Source of the DNA: an uncultured Candidatus Entotheonella sp.
GTDB taxonomy: Bacteria; Tectomicrobia; Entotheonellia; Entotheonellales; Entotheonellaceae
Assembly (NCBI GenBank): GCA_958295825.1
Contig: OY282375.1
Span: 3,519,489-3,583,488 of the forward strand
Length of the DNA: 64,000 nucleotides
Reading direction: 5' to 3'
In this document: positions 28,028 through 37,847 of the stretch, piece after piece
Numbering within the stretch: the first letter of the stretch is position 1
Layout: each line of letters starts with the position of its first letter
Notes under the pieces: model-generated
Told to the model about the DNA's origin: nothing
Database searches by the model: none
What the model saw: the letters and a program-made list of their open reading frames with translations, nothing else
Program-made: the position numbers and the translations under genes

Positions 28028-29488
28028 CTATTGCAGCAGCTTCACCGACTCGGTGACCGCGTTAAGGACGACGGCAGGGAACAGACCGAGCAGCACGGTG
28101 GCGACGACCATGATGCCGAGGCCGACGGCGAGGGGGCGGGAAGGGGAGAGTTGGGGCTGCACCACCGCTTCCTCCATGAACATCGTCTTGATGACCATGA
28201 AGTAGTAATAGGCGGCGATGGCGCTGGTGGCGACGCCGATGACGGCGAGGACGACGTAGCCGGACTCGATGGCGGCGCGGAAGACGACCAGCTTGCCGAC
28301 GAAACCGGCGGTGGGCGGAATGCCCGCCAGGGACAGGAAGAAAATGATGTAGATGAAGGCTGCCAGCGGGGCGCTGCGGCCGAGGCCGGCGAAGTCGGCG
28401 ATCTTGTCGCTGCGGAAGCCCCGGTGGGTCAGCAGGATCAGCATGCTGAAGGTGCCCATGGTGGCGAACAGATACACGAACATGTAGAACAGCGCGCCGG
28501 CCAGCCCGACCTCGCGCGCCTGCGTCGCCGCCACCACGCCGATCAGGGCGTAGCCGGCGTGCGAAATGCTCGAATAAGCCAGCATGCGCTTCAGGCTCGT
28601 CTGGGCGATGGCCACCACGTTGCCGAGAATCATGCTGAGGGCAGCAAGGATCCACCACAACACTTCCCAGATTTCCGCGCTGGGAAACAAGGCAACGATG
28701 AACACCCGCGCCAGACCCGCCATGGCCGCCGCCTTGACCGCGGACGACATGAACGCCGTGATGGAGGTCGGCGCCCCTTCATAGGTGTCGGGCGCCCACA
28801 TGTGGAATGGCACCGCGGCGATCTTGAAGCCGAACCCCACCACCACCAGAATCGTCGCCAACACCAGCGCCGGGTTGTCCAGCGACAGACCTGACAGGCC
28901 CTGCGCCACCGCCGCCAGGTTGGTGCTGCCGGTCAGGCCGTAGAGCAGCGCCAAGCCGTAGAGCAGAATCCCCGACGTAAACGCACCCATCAGGAAGTAC
29001 TTCACCGCCCCCTCGGTCGAAGCGTCGTCGCGGCGGATGAAGCCCACCAGCACGTAGGTTGACAACGACATCAACTCCAGCCCCAGGTAGATGCTGATGA
29101 AGTCGCCGCCGCCCGCCATGAACATCATGCCGACGGTGGCGAACAGCAGCAGGGCGTAGTATTCCCCCCGCTGAATACCCTCGTCGTCTAGATAGCGCAG
29201 GGAAATCAGCACGGTCAGCGCCGCGGCGATCAGGAACAGGACCTTGAAAAACGCCGCGTAGCCGTCCGCCAGAAACATGCCGGAAAAGATGCTGCCGGCC
29301 TGTGGCGGGTGCAGGAGGGTGCCCACCAGCGCCAACACAACGACGCCGAGGCACACCCAGCCGATGTCCGCCTTGCGGTCGCGGCTCGTCAACAGGTCGA
29401 TGACCAACATTGCGCAAGCCGCCACGGAGAGCAGGATTTCCGGCCACAGAGCCAGAACTTCAGACAGCGGCGGAGCGGGTATCGCCAT
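28028..29488 (-). CDS. nuoN: NADH-quinone oxidoreductase subunit N (copy 1)
   Basis: NuoN is one of three antiporter-like proton-pumping membrane subunits of complex I. The 486-residue protein is hydrophobic throughout (about 14 membrane segments), with the conserved Glu in ISIYLGLELMSLSTYVLVGF and the KYFLMGAFTSG, FHMWAPDTYEGAPTSITAFMS and RMLAYSSISHAGY motifs. It is the last gene of the minus-strand nuo cluster, 2 bp after nuoM copy 1. A second nuoN lies at 34243-35706, similar in layout but clearly diverged. Confidence 0.95.
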   Translation of the reverse strand: MAIPAPPLSEVLALWPEILLSVAACAMLVIDLLTSRDRKADIGWVCLGVVVLALVGTLLHPPQAGSIFSGMFLADGYAAFFKVLFLIAAALTVLISLRYLDDEGIQRGEYYALLLFATVGMMFMAGGGDFISIYLGLELMSLSTYVLVGFIRRDDASTEGAVKYFLMGAFTSGILLYGLALLYGLTGSTNLAAVAQGLSGLSLDNPALVLATILVVVGFGFKIAAVPFHMWAPDTYEGAPTSITAFMSSAVKAAAMAGLARVFIVALFPSAEIWEVLWWILAALSMILGNVVAIAQTSLKRMLAYSSISHAGYALIGVVAATQAREVGLAGALFYMFVYLFATMGTFSMLILLTHRGFRSDKIADFAGLGRSAPLAAFIYIIFFLSLAGIPPTAGFVGKLVVFRAAIESGYVVLAVIGVATSAIAAYYYFMVIKTMFMEEAVVQPQLSPSRPLAVGLGIMVVATVLLGLFPAVVLNAVTESVKLLQ

Positions 29489-29490
29489 GA

Positions 29491-31146
29491 TCAGCGGTCC
29501 TCCGCGGGCACATCGGCGTCTGCCTCGTCGTCGTGCGATGCCTGCCTCGTCGCCCGTTGCGGGTCATAGCGCTCGGCCGCGTGGCGCTCCTGCATTTGGG
29601 TGACGTAGTGATCCACGGTCGGGCGCATCAGATTAAGATACGGGCGCGGGTACAGGCCAATCCAGAACATCAGGATCACCAGCGGCAGCATGTAGCCAAT
29701 CTCGCGGAAGTTCATGTCCTTCATGGTCTGGTTCTCGGGCGTCGTGGCCTCGCCGAACATGGTGCGCTGGTAAAGCCACAGCATGTAGGCCGCCCCCAGG
29801 ATGATGCCGAGCACTGCCAGCGTGGCGTAGGCAACGTTCGTCTTGAACATGCCGACGAGGATGAGGAACTCGCCCACGAAACCGTTCAGGCCCGGCAGGC
29901 CGATGGACGAGAACATGGTGATGGCGAAGAACACCGCGAAGATGGGCACCGTCGTCGCCAAGCCGCTGAACGCCGCGATCTCGCGCGTGTACCGCCGCTC
30001 GTAGATGATGCCGACCAGCAGGAACAGGGCGCCGGTGCTGATGCCGTGGTTGATCATCTGGATGACGCCGCCAGTCACGCCCTCGGGGTTGAGGGCGAAG
30101 ATGCCGAGCATCAGGAAGCCCATGTGGCTGACGCTGGAATACGCGATGAGGCGCTTCATGTCGCGCTGCGCCATGGCCACCAGGGCGCCGTACAGGATGC
30201 CGATGATCGCCAGTGTAGCCATGAACCCGACCATGTTGTGGCTGGCCGTCGGCAGCAGCGGCAAGCTGAAGCGCACGAAACCGTAGGTGCCCATCTTCAG
30301 CAGCACGCCCGCCAGCACGACGCTGCCAGCCGTCGGCGCGTCGGTATGCGCGTCGGGCAGCCAGGTGTGAAACGGGAACATCGGCACCTTGATGGCGAAG
30401 CCCAGGAACAGCGCCAGGAAGATCAGGTCCTGCGACGACAGCCCGACGAAAATGGGCTCCGTCGGAACCCGCACGTTGTTGATCAATTCAATGATGTTGA
30501 ACGTCAGCTCGCCGGTGCCGTAGTCGCCGGTGCTGTTGAAGGAGTAGAGCGCCAGGATGCCCAGCAGCATGAACACCGAGCCGAACAGGGTGTAGAGGAA
30601 GAACTTGATCGCCGAGTAGAGCTTCCGTCCATGCCCCCAGATGCCGATCAGGAAGTACATCGGCACCAGCATGATTTCCCAGAAGATGTAGAACAGGAAG
30701 AAATCCAGCGCCAGGAAGACGCCCAGCATGCCGGTTTCCAGAAACAGCAGGCAGCTGTAATACGCCTTCTGCATGCCGTGAATGGCGTTGAACGAGCACA
30801 CCACCACGAGGATGGACAGCAGGGTGGTGAGCAGCACCAGCAGGATGCTCAGGCCGTCGACGCCGAGGAAATAGGCGACACCGATGGAGGGAATCCAGCT
30901 GTGATACTCCGCCAGCTGCATCTTGTGCGTCGACCCATCGAAATTGCTCAGCGCCACCAGGGAAAGCAGGAACGTCACCACCGTGCAGAAAACGGCGACC
31001 GCCTTCATCAATCTCAATTCGGTCTTGGGAATCACCAGGGTGGCCAGCGCGCCCAGCAGCGGCAGGAAGATGATGAAGGTAAGCAGCGGCGTAACCCCGT
31101 CGGGATGCGGCAGAAGGTAATCTGCGTGTGCGAGAATGTACTCCAT
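29491..31146 (-). CDS. nuoM: NADH-quinone oxidoreductase subunit M (copy 1)
   Basis: This is an antiporter-like proton-translocating subunit of complex I. The 551-residue protein has the key Glu in FWEIMLVPMYFLIG, the FHTWLPDAHTDAPTAGSVVLAGVLLKMGTYG block and LIAYSSVSHMGF. A hydrophilic tail of about 40 charged residues after the last helix is unusual. It sits between nuoL copy 1 and nuoN copy 1. Copy 2 (45127-46698) has the same core motifs but only moderate similarity. Confidence 0.95.
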   Translation of the reverse strand: MEYILAHADYLLPHPDGVTPLLTFIIFLPLLGALATLVIPKTELRLMKAVAVFCTVVTFLLSLVALSNFDGSTHKMQLAEYHSWIPSIGVAYFLGVDGLSILLVLLTTLLSILVVVCSFNAIHGMQKAYYSCLLFLETGMLGVFLALDFFLFYIFWEIMLVPMYFLIGIWGHGRKLYSAIKFFLYTLFGSVFMLLGILALYSFNSTGDYGTGELTFNIIELINNVRVPTEPIFVGLSSQDLIFLALFLGFAIKVPMFPFHTWLPDAHTDAPTAGSVVLAGVLLKMGTYGFVRFSLPLLPTASHNMVGFMATLAIIGILYGALVAMAQRDMKRLIAYSSVSHMGFLMLGIFALNPEGVTGGVIQMINHGISTGALFLLVGIIYERRYTREIAAFSGLATTVPIFAVFFAITMFSSIGLPGLNGFVGEFLILVGMFKTNVAYATLAVLGIILGAAYMLWLYQRTMFGEATTPENQTMKDMNFREIGYMLPLVILMFWIGLYPRPYLNLMRPTVDHYVTQMQERHAAERYDPQRATRQASHDDEADADVPAEDR

Positions 31147-31188
31147 GCAAAAGCTCCCCTATGTCCTGATCCGTGGCGCAGACGCCGC

Positions 31189-33162
31189 TTAAATCACAAT
31201 TAAATAAATGGTGGCAAAGACGAACAGGCCCAGGGCCATGACGAGCAGGTAGTTCTGCACCACGCCCGTCTGGATGAGTCGGAAAGCCCGCGAACCGCTC
31301 TGAATGACGGCGCCAACACCGTTCACCGCCCCATCGACCACCCAGCGATCAACGATGCCGGACCAGTTGGCGTACAGCCGCGTGAAGGCCCCAAAGCCGT
31401 TCACCACGCCGTCCACCACGCGGGCGTCGACGCTCCACAAGGCACCGGTGCTCCACTTCACCGGGCGCACGATATAAGCGTCGTAAAACTCGTCGATGTA
31501 ATACTTGTTGAGCAGTGTCTCGTAGGCGAAAGCAAATTTTTCCGCCAGGCGTTTCGGGCGTTCCGGATCCTGGATATAGAACAGGTAGGCAAGGTACAGA
31601 CCGCCGAGCGCGATCACCGTTGACAGCAGCATGAGCGGCACGTCGGGCCAGAAATGAAAGGTGTGCGCAGCATGCTCGCCGTGGTGATGAAAGGCGTGCG
31701 CCACGAACTTGTGAAACAGTCCGTTCTCCGGTGGAATGCCCACGATAACGCCGCCGATGACCGACAGGACGGCCAGAATCCGCAGCGGCTGCAGCATCGA
31801 CGGCGGCGATTCGTGCGGGTGCACCTGCTCGGGGTCGAACCGCTCCTCGCCCCGGAAGGTCATGAAGATCAGCCGGAACATGTAGAACGACGTCATGAAA
31901 GCGGCGCACAGGCCCAGCACCCACCACAGGACGTGACCGCCCTTGATCGCCGAGGCCAGGATTTCGTCCTTGCTCCAGAAGCCCGCGAAGGGAGGGATGC
32001 CGGCGATCGCAATCGTCGCCAGCAACATCGTGTCGTAGGTTCCCCGTATGTGGCGCCTCAGCCCGCCCATGCGCCGCATGTCCTGCTCCTCGTGCATGGC
32101 GTGGATGACGCTGCCGGCGCCGAGGAAGAGCAGACCCTTGAAGAAGGCGTGCGTCATGACGTGGAACAGGCCCGAGGTGAACGCGCCGACGCCGCAGCCG
32201 AGGAACATGTAGCCCAGTTGGCTGACCGTGGAATACGCTAGCACCCGCTTGATATCGGTCTGCACCAGCGCAATGCTGGCGGCGAACAGCGCCGTGAACG
32301 CCCCGACACCCGCCACCACGTCCATCGAGACCGGTGCCAGGAGATACAGCGCCTGGCTGCGCACCACCATGTAAACACCCGCGGTGACCATCGTGGCGGC
32401 GTGAATCAGGGCGCTGACCGGCGTCGGCCCTTCCATGGCGTCGGGCAGCCACACGTATAACGGAATCTGCGCCGATTTGCCCATGGCGCCGATGAACAGC
32501 AGCAGGGTGATCGCCGTGGCGATGCCGGTGGTGATCTTGTGGTCGCCGGCGGCCGCAAACACGTCGTGGTACGCCAGGGAGCCGGTGGTCCAGAAAATCA
32601 GCGCCATCGCCAGGATGAACCCGGCGTCGCCGATGCGGTTGACGATAAAGGCTTTCTTGCCGGCGTCCGAGGCCGAGCGGCGCTCGTACCAGAAACCGAT
32701 CAACAGGTAGGAACACAGCCCCACCCCCTCCCAACCAACGAACATCAACAGGTAATTGTCCGCCAGCACCAGCACCAGCATGGAGGTCATGAACAGGTTG
32801 AGGTAGGTGAAGAAGCGTGGATAGCTGGGGTCGCCGTGCATGTAGCCGACGGAATAAACGTGCACCAGGAAGCCGACGCCACAGACTACGAACAGCATGA
32901 CGGCGCTCAACGAATCGACCATCAGCCCCATGTCCACCGAGAAGGAGCCGGCAAAAATCCAGGGGTACAGCTTGGCCTCGATCGGATGCTGCGGGTCGAC
33001 GATAACGCGCAGGATGACGATCAGGGCGCACAACAGGGCCAACCCGACCGAGCCGACGCCGAGGTAATGGGCCTTGTCGCGCAGAACGCGCCGCCCCAGC
33101 AGGCCGTTGAGCAGCACGGCCACGGCGGGCAGAATCGGGATCAACCACACGAGAACTTTCAT
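31189..33162 (-). CDS. nuoL: NADH-quinone oxidoreductase subunit L (copy 1)
   Basis: NuoL is the distal antiporter-like subunit with the long lateral helix that runs along the membrane arm. At 657 residues it is full length. Seen motifs: LMFVGWEGVGLCSYLLIGFWYERRSASDAGKKAF, LPLYVWLPDAMEGPTPVSALIHAATMVTAGVYM in slightly varied form, and RVLAYSTVSQLGYM. The C-terminal 130 residues carry the amphipathic-helix region. It belongs to the J-K-L-M-N run at 28028-34146. Confidence 0.95.
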   Translation of the reverse strand: MKVLVWLIPILPAVAVLLNGLLGRRVLRDKAHYLGVGSVGLALLCALIVILRVIVDPQHPIEAKLYPWIFAGSFSVDMGLMVDSLSAVMLFVVCGVGFLVHVYSVGYMHGDPSYPRFFTYLNLFMTSMLVLVLADNYLLMFVGWEGVGLCSYLLIGFWYERRSASDAGKKAFIVNRIGDAGFILAMALIFWTTGSLAYHDVFAAAGDHKITTGIATAITLLLFIGAMGKSAQIPLYVWLPDAMEGPTPVSALIHAATMVTAGVYMVVRSQALYLLAPVSMDVVAGVGAFTALFAASIALVQTDIKRVLAYSTVSQLGYMFLGCGVGAFTSGLFHVMTHAFFKGLLFLGAGSVIHAMHEEQDMRRMGGLRRHIRGTYDTMLLATIAIAGIPPFAGFWSKDEILASAIKGGHVLWWVLGLCAAFMTSFYMFRLIFMTFRGEERFDPEQVHPHESPPSMLQPLRILAVLSVIGGVIVGIPPENGLFHKFVAHAFHHHGEHAAHTFHFWPDVPLMLLSTVIALGGLYLAYLFYIQDPERPKRLAEKFAFAYETLLNKYYIDEFYDAYIVRPVKWSTGALWSVDARVVDGVVNGFGAFTRLYANWSGIVDRWVVDGAVNGVGAVIQSGSRAFRLIQTGVVQNYLLVMALGLFVFATIYLIVI

Positions 33163-33249
33163 AGGACAGACAATTCCTTTGTGATCAAGGGCTTGACCAA
33201 CGGCGGCGCACGGGCACGGCCAGCAACGGCCTGCCGCAACGGCAACCCC

Positions 33250-33552
33250 TTACCACTTCAACACGTTGACCTCGTCCAGATTAAAGGTGGATTTGCCGCG
33301 GTACATCGAGATCACCAGCGCCAAGCCAATGGCGGCCTCGGAGGCGGCGACCGCGATGATGAAGAGGGTGAATATCTGACCGCGTAAATCCTGCAGGTAA
33401 TGCGAGAAGCTGATCAGCGTGACGTTCACGGCGTTGAGCATCAGTTCGATGGACATGAGCACGATAATCACGTTGCGGCGCGTCAGCACCCCAACGACCC
33501 CAATCATGAAAAGCAACGCACCAAACACCAAATACCACGACAACGGCACCAA
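33250..33552 (-). CDS. nuoK: NADH-quinone oxidoreductase subunit K (copy 1)
   Basis: This is a three-helix membrane subunit in the proton channel region next to NuoJ and NuoN. At 100 residues it is the standard length. The two essential membrane glutamates are present at E36 (SIELMLNAVN) and E72 (ASEAAIGLAL). It lies between nuoJ copy 1 and nuoL copy 1. Copy 2 at 35925-36227 keeps the same two glutamates. Confidence 0.95.
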   Translation of the reverse strand: MVPLSWYLVFGALLFMIGVVGVLTRRNVIIVLMSIELMLNAVNVTLISFSHYLQDLRGQIFTLFIIAVAASEAAIGLALVISMYRGKSTFNLDEVNVLKW

Positions 33553-33576
33553 CGGCTTTCTCCAGTTTGTAACGGG

Positions 33577-34146
33577 CTAGACGGGTTGCTGGTCTTCCTG
33601 CGTGTCCGGTGGCAGATCGGTCAACGCCTCGTCGGGGCGCTCTTCCTCCCGAGCCGTTTCGCGCGCCAGGACAATCGCACCGACCATGGCGGCCAGCAGG
33701 ATGAGCGAAGCAATTTCAAAAGGCAGGACGTAATCGGAAAACAGCGCCTCGCCGATGGCGCGTGGCGTGCCAAGGGGTTGCGTGGCGGCCTCGGGAGGCG
33801 CCGCGAAGCCAGTGAAGGCGCGAACCGTGGCGATGATCAGCCACAGGCCCGTCAAACCCGCCAGCACCACCGCCACGGTGCTCTGGCGCGTCCATTGCCG
33901 TAGCCGCACCGCCTCCGGCATGTTCACCAACAGGATGGCGAAGAGGAACAGCACCATGACGGCGCCGGCGTAGACCAGCACCTGCACCGCCGCCAGAACC
34001 TCGGCACGCAGCATGACGTAGGTGGCGCCGACGCAGGCAAACGTCAGCAGCAAAAACAGCGCCGCGTGCATGACGTTTTTCCGTGTCACCACCATCACCG
34101 CCGAGGCCAGCCCGACGATGGCGAAGAGAAGGAAGAAAAAAACCAT
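33577..34146 (-). CDS. nuoJ: NADH-quinone oxidoreductase subunit J (copy 1)
   Basis: This is a five-helix membrane subunit of complex I. The 189 residues include the family's VLVYAGAVMVLFLFAILLVNM segment, which carries the pi-bulge region of the third helix, and a charged C-terminal tail (EERPDEALTDLPPDTQEDQ). It is the first gene of the second membrane-arm set, about 96 bp from nuoN copy 2. Confidence 0.93.
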   Translation of the reverse strand: MVFFFLLFAIVGLASAVMVVTRKNVMHAALFLLLTFACVGATYVMLRAEVLAAVQVLVYAGAVMVLFLFAILLVNMPEAVRLRQWTRQSTVAVVLAGLTGLWLIIATVRAFTGFAAPPEAATQPLGTPRAIGEALFSDYVLPFEIASLILLAAMVGAIVLARETAREEERPDEALTDLPPDTQEDQQPV

Positions 34147-34242
34147 GTGACTCCCTCAGACTAGCTTCAAATAGGATTTCCGGGAACCATAGCACAGCCA
34201 CCGCGGGCTATCAACCGGTTGCAGGGGCGTCATTTACACCTT

Positions 34243-35706
34243 CTAGCCGGGAAACAGAAAGGCCACCGAACGCGCCGCCAGATGCATCACGCCGCCCGGA
34301 AAAATCCCCAGGTAAAGCACTCCGAAAACGGTGACGCCCAACGCCGCCATCGAGGTCGGCGCCAAACGAATGCGTGGCGCGTCGGCGTCGGGTTCGTGCA
34401 TGTACATCAGAATGACGACCCGCGCGTAGTACACCACCGACATAACGCTGGTGAGCACGCCGATCACGGCCAGGACGTAGTAGCCGGACTGTGCCGCAGC
34501 GCTGAACACGTAAAACTTGCCCGCAAACCCGGCGGTGGGCGGAAAGCCGGCCAAGGCGAACATGAACAGCGACATGATGGCCGCCAGCGCGGGGTTCGTC
34601 ACGCCCAGGCCGGCGTAATCGTCGAAGGCGTGCCGCTGGTCGTCGCGGCGGGCGACGATCATCAACACGGTGAAGGCGCCCAGCGACATGAACGCATAGG
34701 CGACCAGGTAGTACAGGATGCTGCCGGCCCCGGCGGCGTTGTGCGCCACCAGGGCAACGAAGGCATAACCGGCATGCGCAATGCTGGAGTAGGCCAGCAT
34801 GCGTTTGACGCTCTGCTGCACGATGGCCACGATGTTGCCCAGGAGCATCGTCAGCGCCGCCAGCACGGCGAAGATTGGCACCCATTCCTCGCTGAACGCG
34901 GGCGCACCGAAGCCCTGTGCGAACACCCGCAGCAGCGCGGCAAAGGCGGCGGCTTTCGGACCCGCGGTCATGAACGCCGTGACCGCCGTCGGAGCGCCCT
35001 CGTACACATCTGGCGCCCACATGTGAAATGGCACCACCGCCACCTTGAAGCCCAGGCCGACAATCAGCAGCCCCATGCCCATCAGCAGCAATGGTGACGT
35101 GCCTTCCGCGCTCATGGCCTGCGACAGAGCCACCAGGTTCGTGGTACCCAAAGCGCCGTAGACCGTGGCGATGCCGTAGAGGAAAAAGGCCGAGGAAAAC
35201 GACCCGAGCATGAAATACTTGAAGGCCGATTCCAGGGAGCGCGGCGTGTCGCGCAGCAGGCCCGCCAGGATGTACGTCGCCATGGAGAAGGTCTCGATGG
35301 CCAGAAACATCATCACCAGGTCGGACGAACTGCCCACGAACATGAAGCCCAGGGTGGCGAACAGCATCAGCGCGTAGTACTCGCCCGGTCGGATGTTCTC
35401 GCGCCGCACGTAGGGCGCCGACAGCAGCACGGTGAGCGCCGCAATCAGCACGAACACGGCGTTGAAGAACGTTCCCAGGCCGTCCACCGCCGCCATGCCC
35501 ATGAACACGGTGCGCGGCTCGCCGCCGGCCTGGCACAGAGCGCACGCGAACGCCAGCGCCAAGCCGACCAGGCTGGTCGCCTCGGTCGCCCAGCGGCCGC
35601 GCGGCGGCAGGAACAAGTCGAGCACCAGGACGACCAGACCCGTGACCAGGACCGCGACGTGCGGCAGCAACGCCGCTGTGCCCTCCAACAATGCCGGTAC
35701 TTCCAT
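34243..35706 (-). CDS. nuoN: NADH-quinone oxidoreductase subunit N (copy 2)
   Basis: This is a second NuoN paralogue of 487 residues. It shows the conserved Glu in LVMMFLAIETFSMATYILAGL, the YFMLGSFSSAFFLYG and FHMWAPDVYEGAPTAVTAFM motifs and RMLAYSSIAHAGYAF. It closes the first set (H-J-K-N) in transcription order. A palindromic repeat block at 35757-35866 separates it from nuoK copy 2. The two NuoN proteins are diverged, so this is not a recent tandem duplication. Confidence 0.95.
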   Translation of the reverse strand: MEVPALLEGTAALLPHVAVLVTGLVVLVLDLFLPPRGRWATEATSLVGLALAFACALCQAGGEPRTVFMGMAAVDGLGTFFNAVFVLIAALTVLLSAPYVRRENIRPGEYYALMLFATLGFMFVGSSSDLVMMFLAIETFSMATYILAGLLRDTPRSLESAFKYFMLGSFSSAFFLYGIATVYGALGTTNLVALSQAMSAEGTSPLLLMGMGLLIVGLGFKVAVVPFHMWAPDVYEGAPTAVTAFMTAGPKAAAFAALLRVFAQGFGAPAFSEEWVPIFAVLAALTMLLGNIVAIVQQSVKRMLAYSSIAHAGYAFVALVAHNAAGAGSILYYLVAYAFMSLGAFTVLMIVARRDDQRHAFDDYAGLGVTNPALAAIMSLFMFALAGFPPTAGFAGKFYVFSAAAQSGYYVLAVIGVLTSVMSVVYYARVVILMYMHEPDADAPRIRLAPTSMAALGVTVFGVLYLGIFPGGVMHLAARSVAFLFPG

Positions 35707-35756
35707 GTCCGTTCCCTAAATCACTTTCGAATCAAGACAGCGTACAATCCGGGAAC

Positions 35757-35866
35757 TCCCCCTCACCCCAACCCTCTCCTGCCAGGGGAGAGTGAGGTAA
35801 AACCCTTTCCGCGGGGCAGCCCACGGTCCCCTCCCCCCTTGAGGAGGGGGCCAGGGAGGGGGTATG
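35757..35866. repeat. Palindromic intergenic repeat (nested hairpins)
   Basis: The element begins CCCCCTCACCCCAACCCTC and has an outer pair CCTCAC (35761-35766) with GTGAGG (35792-35797) enclosing CTCTCC (35774-35779) with GGAGAG (35787-35792). A second hairpin pairs CCCCTCC (35828-35834) with GGAGGGG (35843-35849). This type of CCCTCACCCCAACCCTCTCC element is widespread in proteobacterial intergenic DNA. It lies between nuoN copy 2 and nuoK copy 2 and may modulate mRNA levels between them. Confidence 0.75.
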
Positions 35867-35924
35867 TGAGCTGGCCGATATCTTCCCGCTGCAACCAGAT
35901 AAGGAAATGCTCTGACCGCCGGCG

Positions 35925-36227
35925 TCAGTGCCGCATCAGATTCAAGTGGTCGATGTTGACCGTTTCCCGGTTGCGGAAAATGGTCAGCAGAATCGCCAGG
36001 CCCACCACCGCCTCGGCGGCGGCAACGGCGATGTTGAGAAAAACAATGACGTGCCCGCCCGTGTCGTTGAGCATGCGCGCGTAGGCCACGAAGCTCAGGT
36101 TGACGGCGTTGAGCATGAGCTCAAGCGACATCAGCATGATCAGGGCGTTGCGGCGTATCAGTACACCGATGGCCCCGGTGATGAACAGGACGGCGCTGAT
36201 CACGAGATAGTACGGCACGGGAATCAT
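35925..36227 (-). CDS. nuoK: NADH-quinone oxidoreductase subunit K (copy 2)
   Basis: The 100-residue membrane subunit has E36 (SLELMLNAVN) and E72 (AAEAVVGLAI) as in other NuoK proteins. The start is ATG 36227 (MIPVPYYLV); the frame is open upstream to 36287 but that part overlaps nuoJ and is not family-like. It sits directly downstream of nuoJ copy 2. Confidence 0.94.
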   Translation of the reverse strand: MIPVPYYLVISAVLFITGAIGVLIRRNALIMLMSLELMLNAVNLSFVAYARMLNDTGGHVIVFLNIAVAAAEAVVGLAILLTIFRNRETVNIDHLNLMRH

Positions 36228-36249
36228 CAGGTTTGGAACTCCAAAGCCG

Positions 36250-36741
36250 CTACGGCGTCGTGCGTTTGGCCAGGATGACGGCGCCAATCACCGCGATCAG
36301 CAGCAATACCGCGGCGAGCTCGAATGGCAACAGATAGGTGCTGAACATGCTGGCGCCGACGGCCTCGATGGTGCCGAAATCCTCGCTTGCCGGCGGGTTT
36401 GCGTCGCCGATGGAAAACAACTGGGCGATGCGAAAGACCAATACCAAGCCGACGACGCCGGCCAGCAACCAGGCCCGCGTGCTGCCCTCGCGCTGCAGAG
36501 AGTCGGCGCGCAGGTTGAGCATCATGATGACGAACAGCATCAGCACCATGACCGCGCCGGCGTAGATGAGAATCTGCACCGTGGCCACGAAGCCGCTCAT
36601 CAGAAGCACGTACAGGCCGGCCAGGCACAGCATGGTAATAACCAGGTAGATGGCGCTGTTCATCGGGTTGCGGTGCCACACTACGAGGAATCCACAGCCC
36701 ATTCCGACAACCGCAAATATCCAGAATAAAAGGACTTCCAT
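36250..36741 (-). CDS. nuoJ: NADH-quinone oxidoreductase subunit J (copy 2)
   Basis: The 163-residue membrane subunit has the IQILIYAGAVMVLMLFVIMML helix typical of NuoJ and a last helix AAVLLLIAVIGAVILAKRT. It follows nuoH by 20 bp with no nuoI between them, although nuoI usually occupies that slot. Shorter than copy 1 because it lacks the acidic tail. Confidence 0.93.
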   Translation of the reverse strand: MEVLLFWIFAVVGMGCGFLVVWHRNPMNSAIYLVITMLCLAGLYVLLMSGFVATVQILIYAGAVMVLMLFVIMMLNLRADSLQREGSTRAWLLAGVVGLVLVFRIAQLFSIGDANPPASEDFGTIEAVGASMFSTYLLPFELAAVLLLIAVIGAVILAKRTTP

Positions 36742-36761
36742 GGCTTCCAGACTTGTCCGTA

Positions 36762-37847
36762 TCAGGTAATCAGCAATACCACTACGGCGGTAATCAGCAG
36801 GTTGACGAAGGCCAGCTCAAGCAGAATCTTCCAGCCCAGGTGCATCACCTGGTCATAGCGAAAACGCGGCAGCGTCCAGCGCACCGTCAGCAGCACCCAG
36901 CAGCCGACCAGCACCTTGAAGCCGAATGACGCCACCTGAAGCAGCACCACTAAGAGGTGCGGCAGTTGCCACACCCCCCAGCCGAACGGCCAGTGAAAGC
37001 CGTCGGCGTACAGGTAGGGAACCTGCCAGCCGCCGAAGAACAGCGTGACCACGAGGCCGGAAACGATGACGATCTCGACAAACTCCGCCAGGAAGAACAT
37101 GGCGAACTTCATGCTGCTGTATTCGACGAAGTAGCCGATGATCTCCGACTCGCCCTCCGGCAGGTCGAACGGCACCCGCTTGTTCTCGGCCATCGCCGCG
37201 GCGAGGAAGAGAAAGAAGGCCACCGGCTGCACGACGATGCCCCATTTGGGCAGGAAGCCCCACAGCAGTTCGCCCTGCTTCTGCACGATGACGTTCAACT
37301 GCGCCGTTTCGTAAATCATCAGCACGCCGATGATCGACAGGCCCATGGTGATCTCGTACGAGATCATCTGCGACGACGCGCGCAGGCCGCCGAGCAGTGC
37401 GTAGTTGTTGTTCGACGCCCAGCCCGCCAGCATGGTGCCGTACACCGCCATGGAGGAAATGGCGAAGATGTAGACGATGCCGACGTTCAGGTCGGCGATC
37501 TGCAAGGGGATGACGCGCTCGCCGATGCGCAGCACGTCGCCGAACGGAATGGCCGCGAACACCACCAAGGCGGGAAACAGTGCCGCCGCCGGCGCCAGAG
37601 TGTGCAACGTGCGGTGCGCCCCGGCGGGCACGAAGTCTTCCTTGGTGACCATTTTGATACCGTCGGCAATGGCGTGGAACAGGCCCATGGCCGCCCGCCC
37701 GGCGATGCGCGCCCGGTTGGGGCCGATGCGGTCCTGGATGGCGGCGCTCTGCTTGCGCTCGGCCCAGGTCAGCAGCGCCCCCAGGTGGATCAGTGCCAGC
37801 AGCACCACCAGCACCTTGAGCAAGATGATCAGAACGTCAACCCACAC
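36762..37847 (-). CDS. nuoH: NADH-quinone oxidoreductase subunit H
   Basis: NuoH anchors the membrane arm to the peripheral arm and forms much of the quinone chamber. The 361-residue protein has ERKQSAAIQDRIGPNRA, the MLAGWASNNNYALLGGLRASSQMISYE segment and the conserved acidic loop PFDLPEGESEIIGYFVEYSSM. It is the only NuoH in the window. The next gene upstream in transcription order is the DarT/NADAR pair rather than nuoG. Confidence 0.96.
   Translation of the reverse strand: MWVDVLIILLKVLVVLLALIHLGALLTWAERKQSAAIQDRIGPNRARIAGRAAMGLFHAIADGIKMVTKEDFVPAGAHRTLHTLAPAAALFPALVVFAAIPFGDVLRIGERVIPLQIADLNVGIVYIFAISSMAVYGTMLAGWASNNNYALLGGLRASSQMISYEITMGLSIIGVLMIYETAQLNVIVQKQGELLWGFLPKWGIVVQPVAFFLFLAAAMAENKRVPFDLPEGESEIIGYFVEYSSMKFAMFFLAEFVEIVIVSGLVVTLFFGGWQVPYLYADGFHWPFGWGVWQLPHLLVVLLQVASFGFKVLVGCWVLLTVRWTLPRFRYDQVMHLGWKILLELAFVNLLITAVVVLLIT

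Noticed and set aside
29533..31203. A 556-codon plus-strand frame opposite nuoM, and similar long frames opposite other nuo genes
   Set aside because: They lie antisense to clear membrane-protein genes and have His/Gln/Asp-rich composition typical of GC-rich antisense shadows.
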